Below are positions 1 to 5,611 of a stretch of DNA of 5,611 nucleotides, in pieces. The notes under the pieces were generated by a model that was not told the DNA's origin, searched no databases, and was given only the letters and a program-made list of their open reading frames with translations. Position 1 is the stretch's first letter. Every line of letters starts with the position of its first letter. The position numbers and the translations under genes were made by a program. The stretch covers positions 1 to 5,611 of the forward strand of contig CAMPJN010000266.1 in the NCBI GenBank assembly GCA_946886875.1, read 5' to 3'. Source of the DNA: an uncultured Pseudomonas sp. (lineage in GTDB: Bacteria; Pseudomonadota; Gammaproteobacteria; Pseudomonadales; Pseudomonadaceae).

Positions 1-958
1 CGCAATCGGTACGCGCGCAGACTTCGCGGGTTTCGCTGCCGTGCAGGGCCAGCAGTTGCTCGCTGGGGGCCTGCACGTTGTCTTGCAGGCACAGGGTCAG
101 GCGCAGGCCGGGCAGACGCTGCTGGAAGCGGTTGATCAGTTCGTCGAGGCGCTCGGCGTTGGCCTGGCGGGTGGCCAGGCTGCGGCTGCTTTGGTAGAGC
201 AGTTCCAGCGCGGCATTGGTTTGCGCCAGGGTCAGGGTTTTTTGCGCCACCCGGCTTTCCAGGGTGCGGTGGGACTCTTCGATGGTTTCGGCCATGGCGT
301 TGAAGCTTTCGGCCATTTGCCCCAGTTCGTCCTCGGAGCGGAATTCGACCCGCGCGCCATGGTCGCCGTTGCGGAAACGTTCTGCGGCGCGCACCAGTTC
401 CTGCAGCGGGCTGATCACATTGATCTGCAACTCGTACATGCCGATCAACAGAATGATCACGGTGATCAGCAGCGCGGCGCCCTGGATGTTCTGTTGCCAG
501 CTCTGGCGGTGTTCGCTCTGCTTTTGCAGCAGCAGCACGAAATGCTCCAGCTGTTCGATGAACTGCTCGCTGTATTGCTGGAAGGCCAGCTTGTCGCCGC
601 GATCCAGGGCAGGGCGCAGCTGTTCGCGCCAGAGTGCCTGGATGTCGCGATAGCTTTGCGATAGCGGGTCGTCCGCGCTGATGGTCACGCGCTGTTGCAG
701 GTTGCCGGTGTCGAGGCGTTGTTGCAGGTCATCGCCCAGCGCCGCGAGGCTTTCCGGGGTGGCGCCGGCTTCGAGTTGCCAGTTGATGCGGTAGGTGGCC
801 ATGCGCAGGGAGCCGGCGGTGTTGATCGCCGCGGCGTCGTCTTCGCTGAACCAGGCGATCAGCCCGGCGCTCAGCGAGCTGCCGAGGGCCAGTACGGCGA
901 TCAGGGTCACCGCGAAACCGGCTCTGACCGGCAGGGAATTGCGCATCCATCTCAACAT
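1..958 (-). CDS. narX: NarX nitrate/nitrite sensor histidine kinase, N-terminal part (C-terminus beyond left edge)
   Basis: Inner-membrane sensor kinase of the NarX-NarL two-component system, which detects periplasmic nitrate and nitrite and phosphorylates NarL. Seen: 319 residues, starting MLRWMRNSLP. A first membrane segment spans about residues 13-36 and is followed at once by a P-box, the NarX/NarQ nitrate-binding motif, reading INTAGSLRMATYR at 45-57 with the ligand-contact arginine at 52. A helical periplasmic domain runs to about 155 and a second membrane segment covers about 159-178. A HAMP linker (about 175-229, with ISPLQELVRAAERF) comes next, then the start of the NarX central module (LLYQSSRSLATRQANAERLD). 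The histidine-containing and ATPase domains lie outside the window, so kinase integrity cannot be judged. The ATG at 958 is preferred over the in-frame ATG at 946 because only it has a Shine-Dalgarno at proper spacing (GAGGT, 10 nt). It is divergent from narK1, and narL is expected downstream. Odd: threonine replaces the lysine found in the E. coli NarX P-box. Family assignment is firm. Confidence 0.95.
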   Translation of the reverse strand, partial: MLRWMRNSLPVRAGFAVTLIAVLALGSSLSAGLIAWFSEDDAAAINTAGSLRMATYRINWQLEAGATPESLAALGDDLQQRLDTGNLQQRVTISADDPLSQSYRDIQALWREQLRPALDRGDKLAFQQYSEQFIEQLEHFVLLLQKQSEHRQSWQQNIQGAALLITVIILLIGMYELQINVISPLQELVRAAERFRNGDHGARVEFRSEDELGQMAESFNAMAETIEESHRTLESRVAQKTLTLAQTNAALELLYQSSRSLATRQANAERLDELINRFQQRLPGLRLTLCLQDNVQAPSEQLLALHGSETREVCARTDC

Positions 959-968
959 CGGCCTGACT

Positions 969-973
969 ACCTC
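969..973 (-). promoter_or_regulatory. narX ribosome-binding site
   Basis: On the minus strand GAGGT lies 10 nt before the ATG at 958 and 22 nt before the alternative in-frame ATG at 946, so it supports the upstream start. The surrounding GAGGTAGTC is identical to the nine bases containing the narK1 ribosome-binding site. Confidence 0.55.
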
Positions 974-1020
974 TAAAGAACTGAAACGGCTCGCGGTTGT
1001 TCGATCAAGCGCAGCGGTTA

Positions 1021-1056
1021 TTCGTATCTAATTGTTTTAAAAGGATTTTTATCTTA
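1021..1056. promoter_or_regulatory. AT-rich stretch upstream of narX; possible narX promoter and/or IHF bend site
   Basis: Thirty-six bases with only 7 G/C, in an otherwise GC-rich window. On the minus strand it offers several weak -10-like hexamers (for example TAAGAT) about 65-100 bp before narX, but no convincing -35/-10 pair. On the plus strand TATCTAATTGTTT at 1025-1037 matches the IHF consensus (WATCARNNNNTTR) at 7 of 9 defined positions. IHF is known to act at nar promoters in E. coli and P. aeruginosa. The regional base composition is seen directly; assignment to a narX promoter or IHF is inference. Confidence 0.3.
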
Positions 1057-1066
1057 GAGGCGGTAC

Positions 1067-1082
1067 TACCACTAAGGAGGTA
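1067..1082. promoter_or_regulatory. Candidate NarL binding site (7-2-7 inverted heptamers)
   Basis: TACCACT and, after two bases (AA), GGAGGTA form an inverted pair of NarL heptamers. Against the consensus TACYYMT each half matches 6 of 7 positions (the right half read on the minus strand as TACCTCC). The 7-2-7 arrangement is the high-affinity form known for NarL and NarP. Its centre at 1074.5 is 52 bp upstream of the Anr box centre and about 93 bp before the predicted narK1 transcription start, a sensible place for activation helped by DNA bending. It also lies between the Anr box and narX, so it could affect narX expression. NarL binding is inferred from sequence only. Confidence 0.55.
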
Positions 1083-1119
1083 TAGGGCTTCAGGGTAGGC
1101 CGAAGTGGCGTTGGCTTAA

Positions 1120-1133
1120 TTGACCCAAGTCAA
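1120..1133. promoter_or_regulatory. Anr/FNR-family box (narK1 promoter)
   Basis: TTGACCCAAGTCAA matches the FNR/Anr consensus TTGATNNNNATCAA in 12 bases counting the free spacer, both differences being the symmetric change of T/A to C/G at the inner positions. Symmetry extends outward by AA and TT (1118-1135), giving seven-base arms around the spacer CCAA. The box centre is at 1126.5, exactly 41.5 bp before the start site predicted from the -10 element at 1156, which is the classical position for class II activation by FNR-type regulators. Anr (or a Dnr-type paralogue, which shares the motif) would turn on narK1K2G under oxygen limitation. Confidence 0.88.
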
Positions 1134-1155
1134 TTGCCGAGGCCAGTCCGCTATC

Positions 1156-1161
1156 TAGTGT
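1156..1161 (+). promoter_or_regulatory. Predicted -10 element of the narK1 promoter
   Basis: TAGTGT keeps the three most important -10 bases (TA at the first two positions and the final T). It sits where a start at about 1168 would be driven by the Anr box at -41.5, leaving a leader of roughly 27 nt before narK1. No -35 hexamer is needed at such activator-dependent promoters and none is evident. TATCTA at 1152-1157 is an alternative with poorer spacing. Confidence 0.5.
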
Positions 1162-1181
1162 GCAGCCATGGTTAAGCGATT

Positions 1182-1186
1182 GAGGT
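1182..1186 (+). promoter_or_regulatory. narK1 ribosome-binding site
   Basis: GAGGT lies 8 nt before the ATG at 1195 and fixes that start. It is embedded in GAGGTAGTC, repeated in the narX leader. Confidence 0.6.
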
Positions 1187-1194
1187 AGTCCGCT

Positions 1195-2433
1195 ATGGCA
1201 AGTCTGAGAGCACAACAGGGTCTGGTGCTAGGGATGAGTACCCTGGCGTTCACCATCTGTTTCATGGTCTGGATGATGTTCGCCGTCCTCGGCGTTCCGA
1301 TCAAAGAGCTGCTGCAACTCAACGAAACCCAGTTCGGCCTGATGGCCGCCACGCCGGTGCTCACCGGCTCGCTGGTGCGTCTGCCGCTGGGCATGCTCAC
1401 CGACAGGTTCGGCGGGCGCATCGTGTTCTTCCTGCTGATGCTGGTCTGCGTATTGCCGATCTACATGATCAGCATGGCCACCGAGTATTGGCACTTCCTG
1501 GTGCTGGGTTTGTTCGTCGGCCTGGCTGGCGGCTCCTTCTCGGTCGGTATCGCCTATGTCGCCAAGTGGTTCGAAAAGCAGAACCAGGGCTTTGCCATGG
1601 GCATCTTCGGTGCCGGTAACGCCGGTGCCGCACTGACCAAGTTCGTTGCGCCGGGGATCATCGCCGCGGCCAGCTGGCAGATGGTGCCCAAGGTCTACTC
1701 GGCGATCATGTTCATCACCGCCTTGCTGTTCTGGTTCTTCACCTACGAGAACAAAGCACACCGGGTACGCAGCAATGTGTCTCTCGGTGATCAGCTGCGC
1801 GCGCTGAAAGATCCCAAGGTGCTGCGCTACTGCCAGTACTACTCGATCGTCTTCGGCGGCTACGTGGCCCTGGCCCTGTGGATGACCAAGTACTACGTGC
1901 AGGAATACGGCTTCAGCCTGCAAAGCGCGGCGCTGCTGGCTGCCTGCTTCTCCCTGCCGGGCGGTGTGCTGCGCGCCATGGGCGGTTGGATGTCGGACAA
2001 GTGGGGCGCGCAGAGCGTGACCTGGTGGGTGATGTGGGTGAGCTGGATCTGCCTGTTCCTGCTCTCTTATCCGCAAACCGAACTGACCATCCAGACCGTC
2101 ACCGGCCCGCAGACTTTCAACATTGGCCTCAACGCCTGGGCCTTCACCGCACTGCTGTTCATCGTCGGTATCGCCTTCGCCTTCGGCAAGGCCTCGGTGT
2201 TCAAGTACATCTCCGACGACTACCCGGAAAACATGGGTGCCATCTCCGGCATCGTCGGCCTCGCCGGCGGCCTCGGCGGCTTCGTCCTGCCGATCATGTT
2301 CGGCGCCCTGGTCGACCTCACTGGCGTGCGCAGCTCGAGCTTCATGCTGATGTACGGCGTGGTCTGGGTCTCCCTGATCTGGATGTACTTCAGCGAAGTG
2401 CGGCAAACCCCGGTTATGGGCCCGTCGGCATAG
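1195..2433 (+). CDS. narK1: NarK1-type MFS nitrate transporter
   Basis: Inner-membrane transporter of the nitrate/nitrite porter family within the major facilitator superfamily. By analogy with characterised NarK1 proteins it would be a nitrate/proton symporter supplying nitrate to the cytoplasmic reductase. Seen: 412 residues and about 12 hydrophobic segments, roughly at 10-33, 45-67, 74-93, 98-123, 134-157, 165-183, 215-236, 244-265, 273-291, 312-335, 346-372 and 380-400. The MFS loop motif GMLTDRFGGR is at 66-75 and its second-half echo GGWMSDKWG at 263-271. The two substrate-contacting arginines are R62 (in GSLVRLPLG) and R260 (in GGVLRAMGG), equivalent to E. coli NarK R89 and R305. The nitrate signatures are GAGNAGAALTKF (139-150) and GIVGLAGGLGGF (352-363). 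The shorter length and lack of a long N-terminal extension set it apart from narK2. It is the first gene of the rightward operon, under the Anr box, 45 nt before narK2. The symport mode is inferred from class. Confidence 0.92.
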   Translation: MASLRAQQGLVLGMSTLAFTICFMVWMMFAVLGVPIKELLQLNETQFGLMAATPVLTGSLVRLPLGMLTDRFGGRIVFFLLMLVCVLPIYMISMATEYWHFLVLGLFVGLAGGSFSVGIAYVAKWFEKQNQGFAMGIFGAGNAGAALTKFVAPGIIAAASWQMVPKVYSAIMFITALLFWFFTYENKAHRVRSNVSLGDQLRALKDPKVLRYCQYYSIVFGGYVALALWMTKYYVQEYGFSLQSAALLAACFSLPGGVLRAMGGWMSDKWGAQSVTWWVMWVSWICLFLLSYPQTELTIQTVTGPQTFNIGLNAWAFTALLFIVGIAFAFGKASVFKYISDDYPENMGAISGIVGLAGGLGGFVLPIMFGALVDLTGVRSSSFMLMYGVVWVSLIWMYFSEVRQTPVMGPSA

Positions 2434-2466
2434 ACGCCCGCGTCTGCGATTTACAGAAATTCCTAT

Positions 2467-2471
2467 AGGAG
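2467..2471 (+). promoter_or_regulatory. narK2 ribosome-binding site (decides the start codon)
   Basis: AGGAG lies 7 nt before the ATG at 2479. The in-frame GTG at 2473, two codons upstream, is only 1 nt from this motif and so is an unlikely start. The Shine-Dalgarno overlaps the small palindrome CCTATAGG (2462-2469). Confidence 0.7.
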
Positions 2472-2478
2472 AGTGACC

Positions 2479-3876
2479 ATGTCCGTCCTGCAACAGCCTG
2501 AGAAAGGCCCGCTGATCCACGATTGGCGCCCGGAAGACCCAGCATTCTGGGGAAGTAGCGGCAAGGCGGTGGCGACCCGCAACCTGTGGATCTCGATCCC
2601 CGCGTTGCTGTTGGCCTTCGCCGTGTGGATGGTCTGGAGCGCGGTGACCGTGCGCCTGAACAGCATCGGCTTCACCTTCACCAACGACCAGCTGTTCTGG
2701 CTGGCGGCGCTGCCCGGTTTGTCCGGCGCCACGCTGCGGATTTTCTACTCCTTTATGGTGCCGATTTTCGGCGGGCGCAGATGGACCGCCCTGAGCACCG
2801 CCTCGCTGTTATTGCCGGCGCTGTGGATGGGTTACGCGGTGCAGGACACCAACACCACTTACAGCGTGTTCGTGATCATCGCGCTGCTGTGCGGCTTCGG
2901 CGGCGGCAACTTCGCCTCGAGCATGGCCAATATCAGCTTCTTCTATCCCAAGTCGCAGCAGGGCACCGCGCTCGGTTTGAATGCCGGCCTGGGCAACCTT
3001 GGCGTCTCGGTGATGCAGTTCAGCGTGCCGCTGGTGATTGGGGCAGGCCTGTTCGGCGCGGTCGGCGGGCAAGCCCAGGAGCTCGGCGATGGCAGCCAGC
3101 TGTGGTTGCAGAACGCCGGTTTCGTCTGGGTGCCGTTCATTGCCGCGGTGGCCTTGGCGGCCTGGTTCGGCATGAACGACCTGAGCAGCGCCAAGGCGTC
3201 GTTCCGTGAGCAATCGGTGATCTTCAGTCGTAAGCACAACTGGTTGATGTGCTGGTTGTACCTGGCCACGTTCGGTTCCTTTATCGGCTTCGCCGCTGGC
3301 TTCCCGATGCTGATCAAGACCCAGTTCCCTGGCGTCGATCCGCTCAAGTTCGCCTTCCTCGGCCCTCTGGTCGGCGCCCTGGTGCGCCCGGTCGGCGGCT
3401 GGCTGGCGGACAAGATGGGCGGCGCGCGCGTCACCCTGTGGAACTTCGTGGTGATGATCGCTGCGGTGTTCGCCGTGCTGAATTTCCTGCCGCACGAAGG
3501 TTCGCAAGGCAACTTCTACGGCTTCCTGGCCATGTTCATGTTGCTGTTCGTTACCACTGGCGTGGGCAACGGCTCCACCTTCCGCATGATTCCGGTGATC
3601 TTCCGCACCCTGCACGAGCGCAGCAGCGCCGGCCAATCGGCGGCGATCAAGGAACAGGCGATCAAGAACGCCGGTAAGGAAGCGGCCGCGGTGCTCGGCT
3701 TCAGTTCGGCGGTGGCGGCCTACGGCGCCTTCTTCATTCCCAAGTCGTTCGGCACCTCGATGGCGCTGACCGGCGGCCCGCAAATGGCCCTGTATGTGTT
3801 CATCAGCTTTTACGTCAGCTGCATCGTGCTGACCTGGTGGTGGTACTCGCGCAAAGGCGCGGAAATTCCCTGCTGA
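2479..3876 (+). CDS. narK2: NarK2-type MFS nitrate/nitrite antiporter
   Basis: Inner-membrane transporter of the same superfamily as narK1 but of the class that includes E. coli NarK, for which nitrate/nitrite exchange is established. It would bring nitrate in while expelling the nitrite made by NarGHI. Seen: 465 residues, close to E. coli NarK length. A cytoplasmic N-terminal extension of about 34 residues (with HDWRPEDPAFW at 14-24) is typical of this class. About 12 hydrophobic segments run from 35-58 to 434-456. Substrate-site arginines are R87 (SGATLRIFYSF) and R303 (GALVRPVGGWLADKMGG). The nitrate signature in segment 5 reads GLNAGLGNLGVS (166-177). GVGNGSTFRMIPVIF (361-375) lies in segment 10, followed by a charged loop at 376-400 and a Gly/Ala-rich segment 11. 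It is co-directional with narK1 and has no recognisable promoter in the 45-nt gap, so it is probably co-transcribed. The exchange mechanism is inferred from family. Confidence 0.93.
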   Translation: MSVLQQPEKGPLIHDWRPEDPAFWGSSGKAVATRNLWISIPALLLAFAVWMVWSAVTVRLNSIGFTFTNDQLFWLAALPGLSGATLRIFYSFMVPIFGGRRWTALSTASLLLPALWMGYAVQDTNTTYSVFVIIALLCGFGGGNFASSMANISFFYPKSQQGTALGLNAGLGNLGVSVMQFSVPLVIGAGLFGAVGGQAQELGDGSQLWLQNAGFVWVPFIAAVALAAWFGMNDLSSAKASFREQSVIFSRKHNWLMCWLYLATFGSFIGFAAGFPMLIKTQFPGVDPLKFAFLGPLVGALVRPVGGWLADKMGGARVTLWNFVVMIAAVFAVLNFLPHEGSQGNFYGFLAMFMLLFVTTGVGNGSTFRMIPVIFRTLHERSSAGQSAAIKEQAIKNAGKEAAAVLGFSSAVAAYGAFFIPKSFGTSMALTGGPQMALYVFISFYVSCIVLTWWWYSRKGAEIPC

Positions 3877-3886
3877 CGGAATGACG

Positions 3887-3911
3887 CTGCTCTCGCTCCG
3901 GGCGAGGGCAG
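3887..3911 (+). other. Stem-loop in the narK2-narG intergenic region
   Basis: CTGCTCTCGC and GCGAGGGCAG can form a 10-bp stem, with one G-U pair, closed by the five-base loop TCCGG. It begins 10 bp after the narK2 stop codon. No run of T follows (the next bases are TAACCAATCG), so it is not a canonical intrinsic terminator. A transcript processing or stability element, or a partial terminator tuning narG relative to the transporters, is more plausible. The pairing is seen directly; the role is inference. Confidence 0.55.
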
Positions 3912-3962
3912 TAACCAATCGAATCATTGCGTGTGTGGGGCGTAGATCCCGCGGCAAGCCTG

Positions 3963-3968
3963 AGAGGA
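3963..3968 (+). promoter_or_regulatory. narG ribosome-binding site
   Basis: AGAGGA lies 8 nt before the ATG at 3977, in a purine-rich leader (GAGAGGAAAGAAGAA). It supports this start, which also gives an N-terminus that aligns residue for residue with E. coli NarG as I recall it. Confidence 0.65.
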
Positions 3969-3976
3969 AAGAAGAA

Positions 3977-5611
3977 ATGAGTCATCTACTCGACCAACTG
4001 CGGTTCTTCAATCGCAAACAAGGTGAGTTCGCCGATGGTCATGGCGAAACCCGCATCGAGTCGCGCGATTGGGAGAACGTCTACCGTTCGCGCTGGCAGT
4101 ACGACAAGATCGTGCGTTCCACCCACGGGGTGAACTGCACCGGCTCCTGCTCGTGGAAGATCTACGTGAAGAACGGCCTGATCACCTGGGAAACCCAGCA
4201 GACCGACTACCCGCGTACCCGCAACGACCTGCCCAACCATGAGCCGCGCGGCTGCCCGCGTGGTGCCAGCTACAGCTGGTACATCTACAGCGCCAACCGC
4301 CTGAAGTATCCGAAGGTGCGCAAGCCGCTGTTGAAACTCTGGCGCGAAGCCCGGGCCACCATGGCTCCGGTGCAGGCTTGGGCAAGCATCGTCGAAGACC
4401 CGGTCAAGGCCACCAGCTACAAGAGCAAGCGCGGCATGGGCGGCTTTATCCGTTCCAGCTGGGACGAGGTCAACGAGATCATCGCCGCGGCCAACGTCTA
4501 CACCGTCAAGGAGCACGGCCCGGACCGCGTGGTCGGCTTCTCGCCGATCCCGGCCATGTCGATGGTCAGCTACGCCGCTGGCTCGCGTTACCTGTCGCTG
4601 ATCGGTGGCGTGTGCTTGTCGTTCTACGATTGGTACTGCGACCTGCCGCCGTCCTCGCCGCAGGTGTGGGGCGAGCAGACCGACGTTCCGGAATCGGCCG
4701 ACTGGTACAACTCCAACTACATCATCGCCTGGGGCTCCAACGTGCCGCAGACGCGCACGCCGGACGCGCACTTCTTCACCGAAGTCCGCTACAAGGGCAC
4801 CAAGACCGTCTCCATCACCCCGGACTATTCCGAGGTGGCCAAGCTTACCGACCTCTGGCTGAACCCCAAGCAGGGCACCGATGCGGCGCTGGCCCAGGCG
4901 TTCAACCACGTCATCTTCAAAGAATTCCACCTCGACAAGCCGAGCGCCTATTTCACCGACTACGTACGCCGCTACACCGACTTCCCGGTGCTGGTGCTGC
5001 TGAAAGATCACCAAGGCGCCACGCCTGAGCTGAACGGCTACCAGCCGGACCGTTTCCTGCGTGCCGCCGACCTGGCGGGCAACCTTGGCCAGGACAACAA
5101 CCCCGAGTGGAAAACCATCGCCCTGGATAGCGAAACCAATCAGCTGGTCTCGCCGCAGGGGGCGATCGGCTACCGCTGGGGCGAGAAGGGCAAGTGGAAC
5201 ATCGAAGCCCGCGAAGGCGGCGAGGGCCGTGAGGTCAAGCTGCAGCTGAGCCTGATTGGCGAGGAAGTTGCGGGTTCTGAAGTAGTCGAGGTGGCCTTCC
5301 CGTACTTCGGCGGCCAGACCCACGAGCACTTCCAGCATGTCGCCGGTGAAGCGGTGCAACTGCGCCGCGTACCGGTGCGCAGCATCACCTTGGCGGACGG
5401 CACGCAAGCCAAGGTCGCCACTGTATTCGACCTGTCGGCGGCCAACCTGGCGATCGACCGCGGCCTGGGTGGCGGCAATGTCGCCAGGGACTACGACGAC
5501 GCCAGCGTGCCGGGGACTCCGGCCTGGCAGGAGCTGATCACTGGTGTGAGCCGTGAGAAGGCGATCCAGATCGCCCGCGAGTTCGCCGACAATGCCGACA
5601 AGACCAAGGGC
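3977..5611 (+). CDS. narG: Respiratory nitrate reductase alpha subunit NarG, N-terminal part (continues past right edge)
   Basis: Catalytic subunit of membrane-bound NarGHI, reducing nitrate to nitrite at a Mo-bis-MGD centre facing the cytoplasm, with electrons from quinol via NarI and NarH. Seen: 545 residues, open at the window edge; the family is about 1,250 long. The N-terminus (MSHLLDQLRFF) lacks a cleavable Tat signal, as expected of cytoplasmic nar-type rather than periplasmic nap-type or archaeal enzymes. The FS0 [4Fe-4S] ligands are present as H50, C54, C58 (STHGVNCTGSCSWK) and C93 (RGCPRGAS); the histidine ligand is diagnostic of NarG. The molybdenum ligand is D222 in FYDWYCDLPP, followed by the near-invariant GEQTDVPESADWYNS (232-246) and AWGSNVPQTRTPDAHFF. 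A stretch near 345-358 (HQGATPELNGYQPD) seems a few residues longer than in E. coli; this rests on memory, not an alignment. It lies 100 bp after narK2 without a clear promoter, and narH, narJ and narI are expected downstream. Coding is uninterrupted throughout. Confidence 0.97.
   Translation, partial: MSHLLDQLRFFNRKQGEFADGHGETRIESRDWENVYRSRWQYDKIVRSTHGVNCTGSCSWKIYVKNGLITWETQQTDYPRTRNDLPNHEPRGCPRGASYSWYIYSANRLKYPKVRKPLLKLWREARATMAPVQAWASIVEDPVKATSYKSKRGMGGFIRSSWDEVNEIIAAANVYTVKEHGPDRVVGFSPIPAMSMVSYAAGSRYLSLIGGVCLSFYDWYCDLPPSSPQVWGEQTDVPESADWYNSNYIIAWGSNVPQTRTPDAHFFTEVRYKGTKTVSITPDYSEVAKLTDLWLNPKQGTDAALAQAFNHVIFKEFHLDKPSAYFTDYVRRYTDFPVLVLLKDHQGATPELNGYQPDRFLRAADLAGNLGQDNNPEWKTIALDSETNQLVSPQGAIGYRWGEKGKWNIEAREGGEGREVKLQLSLIGEEVAGSEVVEVAFPYFGGQTHEHFQHVAGEAVQLRRVPVRSITLADGTQAKVATVFDLSAANLAIDRGLGGGNVARDYDDASVPGTPAWQELITGVSREKAIQIAREFADNADKTKG

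Noticed and set aside
41..664. 207-codon plus-strand frame with Gln/Ala/Leu-rich product
   Set aside because: It is antisense to narX, whose P-box, HAMP and membrane segments are unmistakable.
995..1008. ATCAA half-site that might be a second Anr box near narX
   Set aside because: The opposite half (GGTTG) does not match TTGAT; only one half-site is present.
1073..1081. Perfect Shine-Dalgarno-like TAAGGAGGT in the intergenic region
   Set aside because: No ATG, GTG or TTG follows at usable distance, so no gene starts here. The bases are better explained as the right half of the NarL-like inverted repeat.
1228..2520. 430-codon open frame antisense to narK1
   Set aside because: Its product is a His/Glu/Gln/Gly-rich shadow composition typical of the reverse strand of membrane-protein genes, and it overlaps the narK1 CDS completely.
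3887..3911. Intrinsic terminator between narK2 and narG
   Set aside because: The stem is strong but no T-run follows, and narG would then lack an evident promoter; it is listed as a stem-loop instead.
3917..3930. Imperfect palindrome CAATCGAATCATTG as a possible narG-specific Anr box
   Set aside because: It lacks the TTGA/TCAA core in the required 14-bp geometry; only four-base arms pair.
2809..3957. 382-codon open frame antisense to narK2
   Set aside because: It has the same shadow composition and lies opposite a confident transporter gene.
4378..5028. 216-codon plus-strand frame inside narG
   Set aside because: It is out of frame with narG, Arg/Gly/His-rich, has no ribosome-binding site, and overlaps conserved NarG sequence.
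3986..5407. 473-codon open frame antisense to narG
   Set aside because: The plus strand encodes NarG with all expected cofactor ligands. Long antisense frames are common opposite GC-rich genes with strong third-position bias, and the translation resembles no protein family I know.

Overview
This window is the centre of a respiratory nitrate reduction (denitrification) locus from a GC-rich gammaproteobacterium, most likely a Pseudomonas. The gene order narX (divergent) - narK1 - narK2 - narG is the one I know from Pseudomonas nar loci. The proteins resemble Pseudomonas and enterobacterial Nar proteins over their whole visible length, and the promoter carries an Anr/FNR-type box. The species assignment is inference, because no similarity search could be run.

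Layout: 1-958 (minus strand) holds the N-terminal 319 residues of the nitrate sensor kinase NarX, which runs off the left edge. 959-1194 is a 236-bp divergent regulatory region. It holds an AT-rich stretch, a NarL-like 7-2-7 inverted heptamer pair, a near-ideal Anr/FNR box and a correctly spaced -10 element for narK1. 1195-2433 is narK1 and 2479-3876 is narK2, two different classes of MFS nitrate/nitrite transporter. A 100-bp gap with a strong stem-loop separates narK2 from narG (3977 to the right edge), the catalytic molybdenum subunit of membrane-bound nitrate reductase. Only its first 545 residues are in view.

How it fits together: NarX senses periplasmic nitrate/nitrite and would phosphorylate NarL, presumably encoded just beyond the left edge. 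Phospho-NarL together with Anr (oxygen limitation) would activate transcription rightward from about position 1168. NarK1 and NarK2 import nitrate and exchange it for nitrite. NarG, with NarH, NarJ and NarI expected beyond the right edge, reduces nitrate to nitrite on the cytoplasmic side using quinol electrons.

The genes look intact, apart from truncation by the window edges, and conventional. I saw no mobile element, CRISPR array, RNA gene or unknown system. The points worth a second look are regulatory (promoter architecture, narK2-narG hairpin, twin ribosome-binding sites) and one substitution in the ligand-sensing P-box of NarX.
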